Shown here piece after piece: positions 16,679 to 24,993 of a DNA stretch of 38,435 nt. Both the position numbers and the translations under genes were made by a program. The number at the start of each line of letters is the position of its first letter. Positions within the stretch are counted from its first letter, which is position 1. The notes below the pieces were generated by a model. It worked only from the letters and a program-made list of their open reading frames with translations, ran no database searches and had not been told where the DNA came from. Source of the DNA: Candidatus Poribacteria bacterium (lineage in GTDB: Bacteria > Poribacteria > WGA-4E > PCPOR2b); NCBI GenBank assembly GCA_022822785.1, contig JAJEAL010000072.1, positions 1 through 38,435 of the forward strand, in the 5' to 3' direction.

Positions 16679-17446
16679 TTAGATATACGCTCTCATCGTC
16701 CGAAGTGCGGTCACCACATCAGCATCAAAATCATCAAAACTGCACTCGCAGGAGACGCGGCCGTCGTAGCCAGCCCCTTCAAGCGCGGCGAAGAATTCCG
16801 CGTAATCAAAATCATCGTTGCCCGGATACGAGCGTTTGACTGGTTCAGCGATGTGGACATGCGCCAACCATTCCGCTCCATCAATGATATTCTGCATTGG
16901 CTCGTCCTCTTGCCAGACATGGTAGAGGTCTGCCAGCAACTGAATACCTTCTCGATTAACCCGCTGCGCCATCTCCAATCCGTCCGCAACCGTGCGGAGG
17001 ATATTCCCTTCGCGGTGACATATCGGCTCAATTACGATGGTAATATCGTTTGCCTCCGCGTGGTCGGCAGCCATGTCCAGAAACTCCGCAATCTGATCTA
17101 ATGCCCTCTCTTCCGAATAACCTTCCTCAAGATTGCGTGATCCGCTGCTTCCGTAGACGATAATCTCTCCCCCGATTGCTTTGGCTCGACAGCACGCGGT
17201 TTCGACGTACCGCGATAATCGTGGGAAATCTACCGCGTCTCCAACAACACGCAGGTTGCCGGGAATAAAACCGGCGTAAGCTTCTGGCTTCAATTTAGCC
17301 TGTGCCACCCGATTTTGAATTTTTTGAAATTCTGCATCGTTTGCTTCTGGAATGAGTGCATTCCCCACTCCTAATTCGATATAATCATAGCCAACCGCTG
17401 CGAGTCTGTCAATTTTTTCGAGCGGAGCGCAAACGCCAAATCGCAT
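16679..17446 (-). CDS. Sugar phosphate isomerase/epimerase-like TIM barrel
   Basis: The 255-residue protein is a xylose-isomerase-like TIM barrel, the usual size for hydroxypyruvate isomerase or ketose 3-epimerase relatives. Metal-site strands are visible: IVIEPICHREGN (Glu), LLADLYHVWQEDE (Asp and His), LAHVHIAEPVKR (His) and GRVSCECSFDDFD (Glu). The opening MRFGVCAPLEKIDRLAAVGY is typical. AGGAG lies 7 nt before the ATG. It lies downstream of the glycoside hydrolase-like gene and upstream of rsgA on the same strand. The substrate cannot be read from sequence. Confidence 0.85.
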   Translation of the reverse strand: MRFGVCAPLEKIDRLAAVGYDYIELGVGNALIPEANDAEFQKIQNRVAQAKLKPEAYAGFIPGNLRVVGDAVDFPRLSRYVETACCRAKAIGGEIIVYGSSGSRNLEEGYSEERALDQIAEFLDMAADHAEANDITIVIEPICHREGNILRTVADGLEMAQRVNREGIQLLADLYHVWQEDEPMQNIIDGAEWLAHVHIAEPVKRSYPGNDDFDYAEFFAALEGAGYDGRVSCECSFDDFDADVVTALRTMRAYI

Positions 17447-17495
17447 AATCTTCTCCTCTATTCTGGGGCAGTTTCAACAATAGATTAACACACGT

Positions 17496-18524
17496 TTACG
17501 CGCTATCACCTGCGATTTCTCGTACCTTCTCAAAGAAAGCCTTTTTGAGTTCTGTGTTGAGTCCCCACTGTACTGGCACGCTTTGGTAGCCATCGCAATA
17601 GTTATTTTCGCCTGGATCAAAATAACCCCACGACGCATATTCGCTGATAGCGGCAACAAAGTTATTGAAAGGCTTATCAAAATCGAAGTGATCGTCTTCG
17701 TTGAAAAGGATTGGCATGGGACGGTAGCCGGGGATCTGTCGCGCTTGCTGAATCATTTCTGCAATACGATTTGGGTCTCGGACACCGTTGCCGTGCATCA
17801 ACAAGAAATCTGATGTTCGCACAACATTTTCCTCCGAAACCTTTCCGCCTCCATAACTCGTTCCCACAAGAAGCCGTCGTCCATCGCGGGTCGTGCCTTT
17901 AACTCGCTCAATCAACTCATGGACGCGATCCGGTTTTAAGATGTCGTGGGTATATCGCTGAACGTTGCACTCGTTGTTGATCTCAACGATGACATTGGTG
18001 TAGCCTTGGTCAAAGATCCAGTGCGTAATGTTATCCACGGCACGGATAACCGTTGCCTCGTCACGGACATGCTGATCCTGACCAAAATAGAAATATCCCA
18101 AAATCACAACCATTCCAAGTTCATCGGCGCGATCTATGATGCGGGTCAGTCGGTCGATGTAATCAACGTTCAAGCTGCCATCGGCTTCGATACCGGAATT
18201 GTGCCACGGCTGCTCCTTCGAATATCCTTCGGGACTTCCCCCTTGGATATTGATTGTGAAAGCCAGTAAACCGTAGGACCTCCATTCGGGGATTGATTCC
18301 AAAAATTCCCGTGTGTTTCTTTCTGCGTCCCATTCGCCGGTGTCAGGATATACCCATCTGCTAATGGTCTCTGGATTCCGATCGTCAAAAATCCCTTGCA
18401 CCATCCGCGAATTGAGAAGTAGTCCCTCAATTTTGTGTCCATGATAAAATCGACCGGGGTAAGTGATTTTTCCATTGATGTAAAATGCGTCATCAATAAT
18501 GCTTACAGCAGTTTGTCTCTCCAT
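17496..18524 (-). CDS. Clan-A glycoside hydrolase-like (cellulase-fold) protein
   Basis: The 342-residue protein looks like a GH5-type TIM-barrel hydrolase. The candidate acid/base E185 lies in VIVEINNECN, the Asn-Glu pair typical of clan GH-A at the end of strand 4, and E276 in PILFNEDDHF fits the nucleophile. Other strands include VVILGYFYFGQD and LLVGTSYGGG. No signal peptide is seen, so it may be cytoplasmic. The ATG at 18524 is preferred over one at 18542 because AGGAG lies 9 nt upstream. The TIM-barrel epimerase follows 49 bp downstream, suggesting joint glycan catabolism. Confidence 0.7.
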   Translation of the reverse strand: MERQTAVSIIDDAFYINGKITYPGRFYHGHKIEGLLLNSRMVQGIFDDRNPETISRWVYPDTGEWDAERNTREFLESIPEWRSYGLLAFTINIQGGSPEGYSKEQPWHNSGIEADGSLNVDYIDRLTRIIDRADELGMVVILGYFYFGQDQHVRDEATVIRAVDNITHWIFDQGYTNVIVEINNECNVQRYTHDILKPDRVHELIERVKGTTRDGRRLLVGTSYGGGKVSEENVVRTSDFLLMHGNGVRDPNRIAEMIQQARQIPGYRPMPILFNEDDHFDFDKPFNNFVAAISEYASWGYFDPGENNYCDGYQSVPVQWGLNTELKKAFFEKVREIAGDSA

Positions 18525-19133
18525 ATAATTACTCCTCTGCATCTAGTTGAAAAATTAAAGCGGCACCTTATCACCATGCTACGGAAAGGCATAGCTCGGT
18601 TGATTCACAAAACGTTGTATTCCTGCCTCCAAACGAATACTCGTGGAGGGGGCAATTCTACTCCAAAATACTTTCTCTCAACGAGAATAATCTGTTCCGA
18701 GTTTCCCTCTTGGGTAGTTGTCTGGAACTGGACTTGTGTGAATTGATGTTCGCCGAAAGCCCCGCCTGCACGATCAGATTTCGAGTTTCGGCTCGGTTAA
18801 GGTTTGCCAGTTGTATCCCAGCGGTGATAAGATTTCTGTTGCCTTGATGAAGCTTAGATCTCCCGACACATTTTGTCCTACCATTTTTTAACCCTCTGAA
18901 GAAGCAAAAAGGACAGAATTAGACCAACTTCGTTCCGATCTCTCACCCTAGCCACGCTACACGCCCATCCATTATCTCACACCGTCATCTATTTTTCAAC
19001 GCCAAATCCTACCTATATCCAGATTTTTAGAGCGAGTAAACCCCTTGACAATTACCCCAGAATCGCATAGACTATATATCCATTAAACCCATCCAAAATT
19101 TCTCAACAAGTGGCAGCAGAAAGGAACTAACTT
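18525..19133. other. 609-bp intergenic stretch without a convincing gene
   Basis: No reading frame with recognisable content is present. On the minus strand at about 18640-18840 there is an open stretch reading AGIQLANLNRAETRNLIVQA without a good start; it could be the residue of a decayed gene, but I cannot identify it. Near the right end there is a promoter candidate for the PTPS-like gene. Confidence 0.5.
19045..19073 (+). promoter_or_regulatory. Candidate sigma70 promoter for the PTPS-like gene
   Basis: A consensus TTGACA (19045-19050), a 17-nt spacer and TAGACT (19068-19073) lie 60 nt before the start at 19134. A TATATA a few bases further down could be an alternative -10 with poor spacing. 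Confidence 0.5.
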
Positions 19134-19520
19134 TTGAACACAACTGTTATTGTCCCATTTGAATTTTACGCAAGCCACAGCCTCTCCGTTAGGGAAAAAC
19201 CTCACAACCACTATTGGACACTAAAGCTGTTTGTCAGGGGGACTCCGAAAGATGGCATGGTGATTGACATCCTCAACCTGCGGCAACTTACTGACCCGTA
19301 CGTCGAAAAGCTTGCTGATACTTACCTTAACGAAAATCCTGCCCTGACTGCAGAACAGGCAGCCTGTCCTACTTGCGAGATGCTTGCTGCCTATTTTTAC
19401 GCCCATATTTCGCAAGCTGTAGAAGCGTTGGACGTCGGTGCTGAACTTAGAGCGGTTGAGGTTGAGTTGCGTGAATTGGAAGGGAAAGAGTGGGGCGCAG
19501 CTCGCCTTGAGGCAGACTGA
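19134..19520 (+). CDS. 6-pyruvoyl-tetrahydropterin synthase/QueD-like protein
   Basis: The 128-residue protein has the PTPS fold signature: FEFYASHSL (zinc His15), PHNHYW (zinc His24 and His26), DGMVIDILNLRQL and PTCEMLAAYFY. QueD enzymes use a Cys just before the second His pair as the proton shuttle; here the segment is VREKPHNH, with no Cys. The reaction may therefore differ from canonical QueD, as in other PTPS subgroups. The gene uses a TTG start with AAAGGAA about 8 nt upstream. No other queuosine gene is nearby; folB lies 3.6 kb downstream. Confidence 0.8.
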   Translation: MNTTVIVPFEFYASHSLSVREKPHNHYWTLKLFVRGTPKDGMVIDILNLRQLTDPYVEKLADTYLNENPALTAEQAACPTCEMLAAYFYAHISQAVEALDVGAELRAVEVELRELEGKEWGAARLEAD

Positions 19521-19632
19521 TCAGGATTCTATGAGCCCGGTCCGGAAACGTTTAGTGGTTAACGTGCTGGAGGTATAGAAGGATTATCCGGTGTTTTGAT
19601 TGAGACAAGAAAAAAAGAATCTGGTGAAGGTT

Positions 19633-19845
19633 ATGCAAACTAAAAGCCGTGTAGACATTGGATTGTGTCAGACCTGCCAACACGCGAAAGTAATCGAAAA
19701 CGCCAGTCATAGCCGTTTTTATCTTTGTCTTTTGGCCCAGTCTAATGTTGATTTCAAGAAATATCCACGTTTGCCTGTGTTAGCTTGTCGTGGCTACAGC
19801 TCCCAGAGTGGAGAAGCCAGTCCAAAAGCAGATAACTCGAGATAA
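19633..19845 (+). CDS. Small four-cysteine protein, unknown function
   Basis: A 70-residue frame from ATG 19633 (an upstream TTG at 19600 would add 11 residues). It carries CQTC near the N-terminus, SRFYLCLLA in the middle and KYPRLPVLACRGY near the end, giving four cysteines that could bind a metal. Small proteins with the pattern CxxC, then C, then KYPRLPVxxC recur in bacterial genomes, but I know no function for them. The GAAGG just 2 nt before ATG 19633 is closer than usual, so the start is uncertain. Confidence 0.55.
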   Translation: MQTKSRVDIGLCQTCQHAKVIENASHSRFYLCLLAQSNVDFKKYPRLPVLACRGYSSQSGEASPKADNSR

Positions 19846-19931
19846 GATTGACACTGTGTGGGAAGCCACAATTCAACCGACCTACGCTTGACTATGCTGT
19901 CGAAATTTTCCTGCCCTTTATGACTTTGATC

Positions 19932-19960
19932 TTGAATATCAGTCATGTTTCCCTTATAAT
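19932..19960 (+). promoter_or_regulatory. Candidate sigma70 promoter for argD
   Basis: TTGAAT (19932-19937), a 17-nt spacer and a perfect TATAAT (19955-19960) lie about 100 nt before argD. The leader between them shows only a weak hairpin (GACTG...CAGTC). Confidence 0.6.
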
Positions 19961-20062
19961 ATTTGACACTATATCTTTTTAACCGACTGCCGCATAACAG
20001 TCAGGGGTTCGCTAGGTCAGAAAATAGACATGCGTTGACCCTAAAAGGAGGACACGTACGAA

Positions 20063-21250
20063 ATGACAACTGCCGAAATTAAAGCGATGGCGACAGAGAA
20101 CATTATGAATACCTACGGCGAGCGTTCGCTGGCGTTCGTTCGAGGTGAAGGGGCTTATCTCTGGGATGCAGATGGCAAAAAATACCTCGATTTTCTGGGC
20201 GGTTTAGCCGTCAACGGTTTGGGGCATTGCCATCCCAACGTTGTCGCAGCCGTCCGCGAGCAAGCAGGAAAGCTGCTGCATGTTTCTAATCTTTACTATA
20301 TTGAGCCGCAGGCCGAGTTGGCGAAACTGCTCATTGATAACTGTGATCTTGATAAGTGCTTCTTCTGCAACAGCGGTGCTGAAGCCAACGAAGCAGGGAT
20401 TAAGCTGGCACGCAAATTTACGAGAGACCAAGGCAGGGAAGCCTACGAAATCATCACGATGGACAACTCGTTCCATGGGCGTACAATGGCGACGATAACG
20501 GCGACGGCTCAACCGAAATATCACAAAGGATTTGAGCCGATGGTGCCGGGATTCACCTATGTTCCGTATGATGATCTCCCCGCTGTGGAAGCCGCGATCA
20601 GTGAAAAGACCTGCGGTATCCTTGTGGAAACGATTCAGTCGGAGGGTGGTGTCAACACACCGAGCACCGGTTATATCCAAGGGCTGCGGGATCTCTGTGA
20701 CGAACACAGTCTGGTCCTCATCCTCGACGAAGTACAAACGGCGATGGGCCGTCTCGGTCCATTGTTCGGGTATCAAAGCTACGGTATTATTCCCGATATT
20801 ATCACGATGGCAAAATCTCTCGGTGGAGGGACCCCGATCGGTGCAATGCTGGCTAAGGAAGAGGTCGCGGCTAGTTTTGTCCCCGGCACTCACGCAGCGA
20901 CGTTTGGAGGCAACCCATTGGTAACTGCCGCGGCATGTGCAACGGTAAAAACTATACTCGACGAAAAGCTTGGCGAAAATGCTGTCGAGGTGGGGGACTA
21001 TCTGGAGACTAAATTGCTGGCACTAAAAGATCGGTATCCGATTAAAGAGGTCCGCGGCAAGGGTCTATTGCGTGGGGTTGTCCTGTCTGTCGATGCCAAT
21101 GCACTTGCTGCCAAGTGCATTGAAAATGGCTTGATCACAATCTGCACAAACGATTATGTCTTGCGCTTTTTACCCCCGCTCAATATCACCACAGCACACG
21201 TCGACGAAGCGATTTCGATCGTCGAGAAATCGCTGGCTGAAACTGTCTAA
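20063..21250 (+). CDS. argD: Acetylornithine aminotransferase (class III PLP aminotransferase)
   Basis: ArgD transfers an amino group from glutamate to N-acetylglutamate semialdehyde in arginine synthesis; some members also act in lysine synthesis. The 395 residues match the family. Motifs include DFLGGLAVNGLGHCHP, FFCNSGAEANEAGIKLARKF, SFHGRTMATITAT, LILDEVQTAMGR and the PLP lysine K251 in MAKSLGGGTPIGAM. GGAGG lies about 11 nt before the ATG. No other arginine genes are nearby. Related class III enzymes (ornithine or GABA aminotransferases) are less likely because of the sequence pattern. Confidence 0.9.
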   Translation: MTTAEIKAMATENIMNTYGERSLAFVRGEGAYLWDADGKKYLDFLGGLAVNGLGHCHPNVVAAVREQAGKLLHVSNLYYIEPQAELAKLLIDNCDLDKCFFCNSGAEANEAGIKLARKFTRDQGREAYEIITMDNSFHGRTMATITATAQPKYHKGFEPMVPGFTYVPYDDLPAVEAAISEKTCGILVETIQSEGGVNTPSTGYIQGLRDLCDEHSLVLILDEVQTAMGRLGPLFGYQSYGIIPDIITMAKSLGGGTPIGAMLAKEEVAASFVPGTHAATFGGNPLVTAAACATVKTILDEKLGENAVEVGDYLETKLLALKDRYPIKEVRGKGLLRGVVLSVDANALAAKCIENGLITICTNDYVLRFLPPLNITTAHVDEAISIVEKSLAETV

Positions 21251-21286
21251 TACAGGTACAAAAATAATTTACGTTAAGGAGAACTG

Positions 21287-21317
21287 GAAACCGGGTTTTT
21301 GCCAAAAACTCGGTTTC
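21287..21317. repeat. 31-bp near-perfect hairpin repeat
   Basis: GAAACCGGGTTTTT (21287-21300) pairs with AAAAACTCGGTTTC (21304-21317) over 14 positions with one G-T pair and a 3-nt loop. It sits between argD and the cyclophilin gene. Its form is that of dispersed palindromic repeats; it could also end the argD transcript or protect its 3' end. Confidence 0.6.
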
Positions 21318-21374
21318 AACATACATACAGGAGAAAAACGAAGGCTCAAAAGCGTAGAGTCTTTATTGACATTA

Positions 21375-21932
21375 ATGCCAACTACAAAATCTCTGATATG
21401 GTTGTCGGTTGTCAGTCTTGTCACTTGCAGCGGATGTGATAAATCTAAACCCAATGCAATTCTGGAAACAAGCAAGGGACAGATTGTCATCGAGCTCTAT
21501 CCCGATGCGGCACCGAAAACAGTGGATAATTTTGCGACCCTCATCCAACAAGGGTTTTACGACGGTCTCTCCTTCCATCGGTATGTGCCTGATTTTGTAA
21601 TCCAGGGTGGTGACCCAACGGGCGATGGGACTGGAGGGCCGGGGTGGACGATCTATGGTGAATTTCAAGACCCTGAACTTCGGTCTAAAATGCCCACGCA
21701 TGAAAAAGGGGTTGTCGCAATGGCGCGAAAACCACAGCCGAATTCTGCGGGCAGCCAATTTTATATCTGCTTGAACTCAGATTCAAAAAGTTATCAGCAT
21801 CTTGAAGGCGACTATACTGCGTTTGGGCGTGTCATCGAAGGATTAGAGGTCGTCGATCAACTCCGCCAAGGTGATAGGATAAACAAAGTCACACTCAAGG
21901 ATTACGAACCGACAACAGAAGATAAAAAATAA
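21375..21932 (+). CDS. Cyclophilin-type peptidyl-prolyl isomerase, lipoprotein
   Basis: The 185-residue protein starts with a lipoprotein signal (MPTTKSLIWLSVVSLVTCSGC; lipobox Cys at residue 21), then a cyclophilin domain: IVIELYPDAAPKTVDNFATL, FYDGLSFHRYVPDFVIQGGD with the catalytic Arg in FHR, GVVAMARKPQPNSAGSQFYI and LEGDYTAFGRVIEGLEVVD. It should assist folding of proline-containing proteins in the periplasm. The frame is open further upstream, but the lipoprotein signal fixes the start; no clear ribosome site is seen. It lies between argD and the KamA-type gene. Confidence 0.9.
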   Translation: MPTTKSLIWLSVVSLVTCSGCDKSKPNAILETSKGQIVIELYPDAAPKTVDNFATLIQQGFYDGLSFHRYVPDFVIQGGDPTGDGTGGPGWTIYGEFQDPELRSKMPTHEKGVVAMARKPQPNSAGSQFYICLNSDSKSYQHLEGDYTAFGRVIEGLEVVDQLRQGDRINKVTLKDYEPTTEDKK

Positions 21933-21979
21933 GTACGGAATGCAAATCTGCGTTCCCCAACGGAAAGGCAAAAGAACTC

Positions 21980-23041
21980 ATGGAAGAATGGAAGAAACTT
22001 GTTCGGGATACAGTCAACACACCTGAAAAACTTGCTGCTATCTTCGATGTCGATCTTGAAGAGATACAGCGTGTTCACGACGTATTTCCTATACGTATCA
22101 ATCCTTACTATTTGAGCCTAATCGAAGAGCCGGGAGACGCAATCTGGAAACAGGTCGTTCCAGACCCAAAAGAGTTGATTAGAACCGGTTTTGAGGAAGA
22201 CGATCCACTCAGTGAAGAAGATGATAGTCATGTGCCCAACGTTACACATCGTTATCCGGATCGCGTCCTATTTTATGTGAATTACATGTGTCCAATCTAC
22301 TGCCGATTTTGTACTCGAAAACGGAAGGTGGGAGATCCGGACTCCATTCCTGATAACAATATCGAGATGGGCTTGGATTATATTCGCAGCCACCCCGAAA
22401 TCCGTGACGTAATCATCTCCGGCGGGGATTCAATGATGCTGACGGATCGGAAGATCGATTATATCGTCGGCAGCCTCCGCGACATCGAGCATCTCGAAAT
22501 TATCCGCATCGGTTCGCGTGTCCCCGTCACCCTGCCACAACGTATCACGCCGGAGTTGTGTGCGATTCTCAGGCAATATCACCCTTTCTATATTAACACC
22601 CACTTCAATCACCCCCGCGAAGTTACGCCGGAAACTGAGAAGGCGTGTGGTATGTTAGTTGATGCCGGTATCCCCGTCGGCAATCAGGCTGTTTTGCTTA
22701 AAGGTGTCAACGACGATCCCGAAGTCATGGTTGATTTAATGAAGAAACTCCTCAAAATCCGCGTCAGACCCTACTATATCTATCAGGCAGATCTTGTCTA
22801 CGGGACGGATCATTTCCGCACATCGATCAAAACGGGACTGGAAATCGTTTCCGCTTTACGCGGACACATCTCTGGGCTCGGCGTGCCGCACTATGTGGTT
22901 GATGCCCCCGGTGGCGGCGGTAAAATCGCGCTCATCCCAGATCCGGTCGTGTCCTTTGATGACGAGGAGATTCAGTTGAAAAACTATGAGGGGAACACCT
23001 ACAGCTATCCAAGCACCTCCTTCTATGATGAGGATTGGTAG
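21980..23041 (+). CDS. KamA-family radical SAM aminomutase
   Basis: The 353-residue protein belongs to the lysine 2,3-aminomutase family, which uses an iron-sulfur cluster, SAM and PLP to move an amino group from C2 to C3. The CX3CX2C cluster motif is C104, C108 and C111 in CPIYCRFCTRKRKVG. SAM-binding VIISGGDSMML, substrate-region NTHFNHPREV and the PLP lysine K315 in DAPGGGGKIALIP are present. It is shorter than clostridial KamA (about 416), like many short clades. Candidates are lysine or glutamate 2,3-aminomutase, or an EpmB-like EF-P modifier; no epmA or efp is in the window. Beta-amino acids can serve as compatible solutes. Confidence 0.88.
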   Translation: MEEWKKLVRDTVNTPEKLAAIFDVDLEEIQRVHDVFPIRINPYYLSLIEEPGDAIWKQVVPDPKELIRTGFEEDDPLSEEDDSHVPNVTHRYPDRVLFYVNYMCPIYCRFCTRKRKVGDPDSIPDNNIEMGLDYIRSHPEIRDVIISGGDSMMLTDRKIDYIVGSLRDIEHLEIIRIGSRVPVTLPQRITPELCAILRQYHPFYINTHFNHPREVTPETEKACGMLVDAGIPVGNQAVLLKGVNDDPEVMVDLMKKLLKIRVRPYYIYQADLVYGTDHFRTSIKTGLEIVSALRGHISGLGVPHYVVDAPGGGGKIALIPDPVVSFDDEEIQLKNYEGNTYSYPSTSFYDEDW

Positions 23042-23080
23042 GATTTAGGACCTGTTTGAAAAAGAAAATAACTCTCGTTC

Positions 23081-23109
23081 CGTAGGCGGGGCATCTTGCC
23101 CCGCCTACG
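23081..23109. repeat. Perfect 12-bp-stem hairpin (GC-rich palindromic repeat)
   Basis: CGTAGGCGGGGC (23081-23092) and GCCCCGCCTACG (23098-23109) form a perfect stem with a 5-nt loop ATCTT. No T-run follows on either strand, so a simple terminator is unlikely. It lies in the 91-bp gap between the KamA-type gene and folB, and is probably a dispersed REP-like element or an mRNA stability hairpin. Confidence 0.7.
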
Positions 23110-23132
23110 AGGAATGGATTGATATGTAACCA

Positions 23133-23501
23133 ATGGACAAAATCATTCTGAAAGGCATTCGATTCCACGGCTATCACGGCGTCGCGGAAGCGGAGCGTCA
23201 GCTTGGACAGAAGTATGAAATAGACCTTGAGCTGATGACTGACCTCACCGTTGCTGGTGAAACCGATGATCTCGCCCACACAATCGACTACGCCCAAGTC
23301 GTTCAACGGGTAATTGAAATTGGAACCCAGGGTTCATTTCAACTCTTTGAAGCACTCGCCGAAACAATTGCGGACGCAATCCTCGCCCAATTCCAAATCG
23401 AGGAAGTCCGAATTACTGTCAAGAAGTTATCCCCACCAATTGAACCAACACTCACCTATGCAGGCGCTGAGATCCATAGGAAGCGAAAATCAGATGAATA
23501 A
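23133..23501 (+). CDS. folB: Dihydroneopterin aldolase
   Basis: FolB converts dihydroneopterin to 6-hydroxymethyl-dihydropterin in folate synthesis. The 122-residue protein matches the family: IILKGIRFHGYHGVAEAERQ with the conserved Glu, TIDYAQVVQRV, FQLFEALAETIADAIL, and the catalytic Lys in ITVKKLSPPI. GAGGAA lies rather far (about 17 nt) upstream. It overlaps the next gene by 8 nt (ATGAATAA), so the two are translationally coupled although their functions appear unrelated. No folP, folK or folE is in the window. Confidence 0.93.
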   Translation: MDKIILKGIRFHGYHGVAEAERQLGQKYEIDLELMTDLTVAGETDDLAHTIDYAQVVQRVIEIGTQGSFQLFEALAETIADAILAQFQIEEVRITVKKLSPPIEPTLTYAGAEIHRKRKSDE

Positions 23502-24741
23502 ATCAACGGCTGTTTTTCATTCTATAATTTTCTTGTGCCTCCTTTTGATCACTAGTCCAGCCGTTATAGTAAGCGATACTGGTTCCTCGCCGCTGAATCC
23601 CAATGCAACTCGCATAGATCTATTTGAAGATCTGCATCCGGGCGTTCATATCTATCGGTACGATTGGCATGAGGAAGGGTGTGTCCTTTATGTGGCTGAA
23701 ATAGATCGTTCTTATACTGACCTCCATTTTGAAGCGGCAATCGCCAAAGATCAGATCTTAGGCAAGGAGAGCGTCAGATCTGTCGCCAATCGGCGTTCAC
23801 AACGTAGTGACCGCCGTGTTTTGGTCGCCATCAACGGTGGATTTGGTGTTCTCGGTGATATGAAGGGATACGGCGGCGCGTTGGAAAACTTGCATATCCA
23901 AGCCGGGGAGTTGATAACACAACCCGCATCTGATAAAGCGGCGTGTTTCGGCGTGACATCGGACGGTGATTTCTTGATTGGTCCTGTTGAAATGGAAGCT
24001 GCGGTGGCGGTTGGAACATATCGCTTACCGCTTGAGTGCATCAACCAGAGATTTCTCGATGGCTGCAAATCTATCCTCTATACTCCCCGCATGGGCGATT
24101 CGACACACACGAACCGTAAGCGGGCTTATGAGATAATCTTGACCGAACTCAGGCTGCCAATCATGGGCAGCTATGAGAGCGAGTTTACCGTGAATCGGTT
24201 TGGGAGAGGCGGCAACAGCCCGATTCCTGAAAATGGTGCGGTCATTTCCTTTCGATCGCGAATCGACAAGCAATTGGAAACAGAGCTAGGTAGTGGAAAA
24301 CGTGGAAAGATTGAAATCCAACTCAAACCGACTATTTGGAACAGTGCAATTCAAGCAATTGGCGGTCGAGTACGGCTTGTAAAGAATGGGCGAGTCAATG
24401 AAGCAATAGAGCAACACCACCACGCTCAGAAAAAACATACGCCCGGTAAACGGCAGCGCGACTTGGCGTTGAGCTATGAACCGCGCACCGCTCTGGGTTA
24501 CAACGACGAAAAGCTGATTTTAGTTGTGGCGGACGGTCGACAGATGGGTTATAGCACGGGTTTATCGCTTTATCGGCTCGCAAGCCTGCTGGTTGAACTC
24601 GGCGCGACAGAAGCTATCAATCTGGATGGCGGTTCATCAAGCACCTTCGTTGTCGATGGAGAGGTCGTGAATCGTCCGTCGGGACGGAGTGAACGCGATG
24701 TCCTCAACGCCGTTTTACTCACAGTTGATCAACCTCGGTAA
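23494..24741 (+). CDS. Phosphodiester glycosidase (NAGPA/DUF2233) family protein
   Basis: The 415-residue protein begins with a signal-like hydrophobic segment (FHSIIFLCLLLITSPAVIVS). The NAGPA domain signatures are HIYRYDWHEEGC near the N-terminus, VLVAINGGFGVLGDM, and the strongly diagnostic C-terminal block ALGYNDEKLILVVADGR, then LASLLVELGATEAINLDGGS, SSTF and RPSGRSERDV. The family removes sugars from phosphodiester-linked glycans; bacterial members are linked to cell-wall or exopolysaccharide metabolism. It is likely periplasmic. ATG 23494 overlaps the end of folB; a longer frame exists upstream, but the signal segment supports this start. Confidence 0.88.
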   Translation: MNKSTAVFHSIIFLCLLLITSPAVIVSDTGSSPLNPNATRIDLFEDLHPGVHIYRYDWHEEGCVLYVAEIDRSYTDLHFEAAIAKDQILGKESVRSVANRRSQRSDRRVLVAINGGFGVLGDMKGYGGALENLHIQAGELITQPASDKAACFGVTSDGDFLIGPVEMEAAVAVGTYRLPLECINQRFLDGCKSILYTPRMGDSTHTNRKRAYEIILTELRLPIMGSYESEFTVNRFGRGGNSPIPENGAVISFRSRIDKQLETELGSGKRGKIEIQLKPTIWNSAIQAIGGRVRLVKNGRVNEAIEQHHHAQKKHTPGKRQRDLALSYEPRTALGYNDEKLILVVADGRQMGYSTGLSLYRLASLLVELGATEAINLDGGSSSTFVVDGEVVNRPSGRSERDVLNAVLLTVDQPR

Positions 24742-24993
24742 AATCAGAGCCGTGCCTTAACCGATAACGAGAACCACGCCGTCTTCAACTCGTATCCCGC
24801 CTAACAGAGCAGATTTCACTGAGTTAGTTAGTAGAAGTTTTGCGTAGCCTCCCACTGAGATCTGTGATAACATCCCTCGCAACAGCGATATAGACTCAAA
24901 TTAACAGAAAATACCAGGTCATACTGAACCATTTCGTCTATATCTAATCTTGAACACCCTATAACTACCAACCAAGATAGTAGGAGATATAAG
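24742..24993. other. Intergenic stretch, nothing recognised
   Basis: No gene, hairpin or repeat of note is seen in these 252 bases. The ribosome-binding site of the next gene (GGAGA, 24982-24986) lies at the right end. Confidence 0.5.

Noticed and set aside
18600-18890. Possible minus-strand gene with AGIQLANLNRAE
   Set aside because: No start codon with a ribosome site in that frame, stops in the frame that has one, and no family recognised.
20204-20893. 229-codon minus-strand frame inside argD
   Set aside because: It lies antisense to a conserved, complete argD and has no ribosome site or recognisable motif.
21156-21374. Upstream extension of the cyclophilin frame
   Set aside because: The first 73 codons overlap the end of argD and cross a hairpin repeat; a lipoprotein signal starts cleanly at 21375.
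23081-23109. Rho-independent terminator after the KamA gene
   Set aside because: The stem is perfect but neither strand has a T-run next to it; a palindromic repeat is the better reading.
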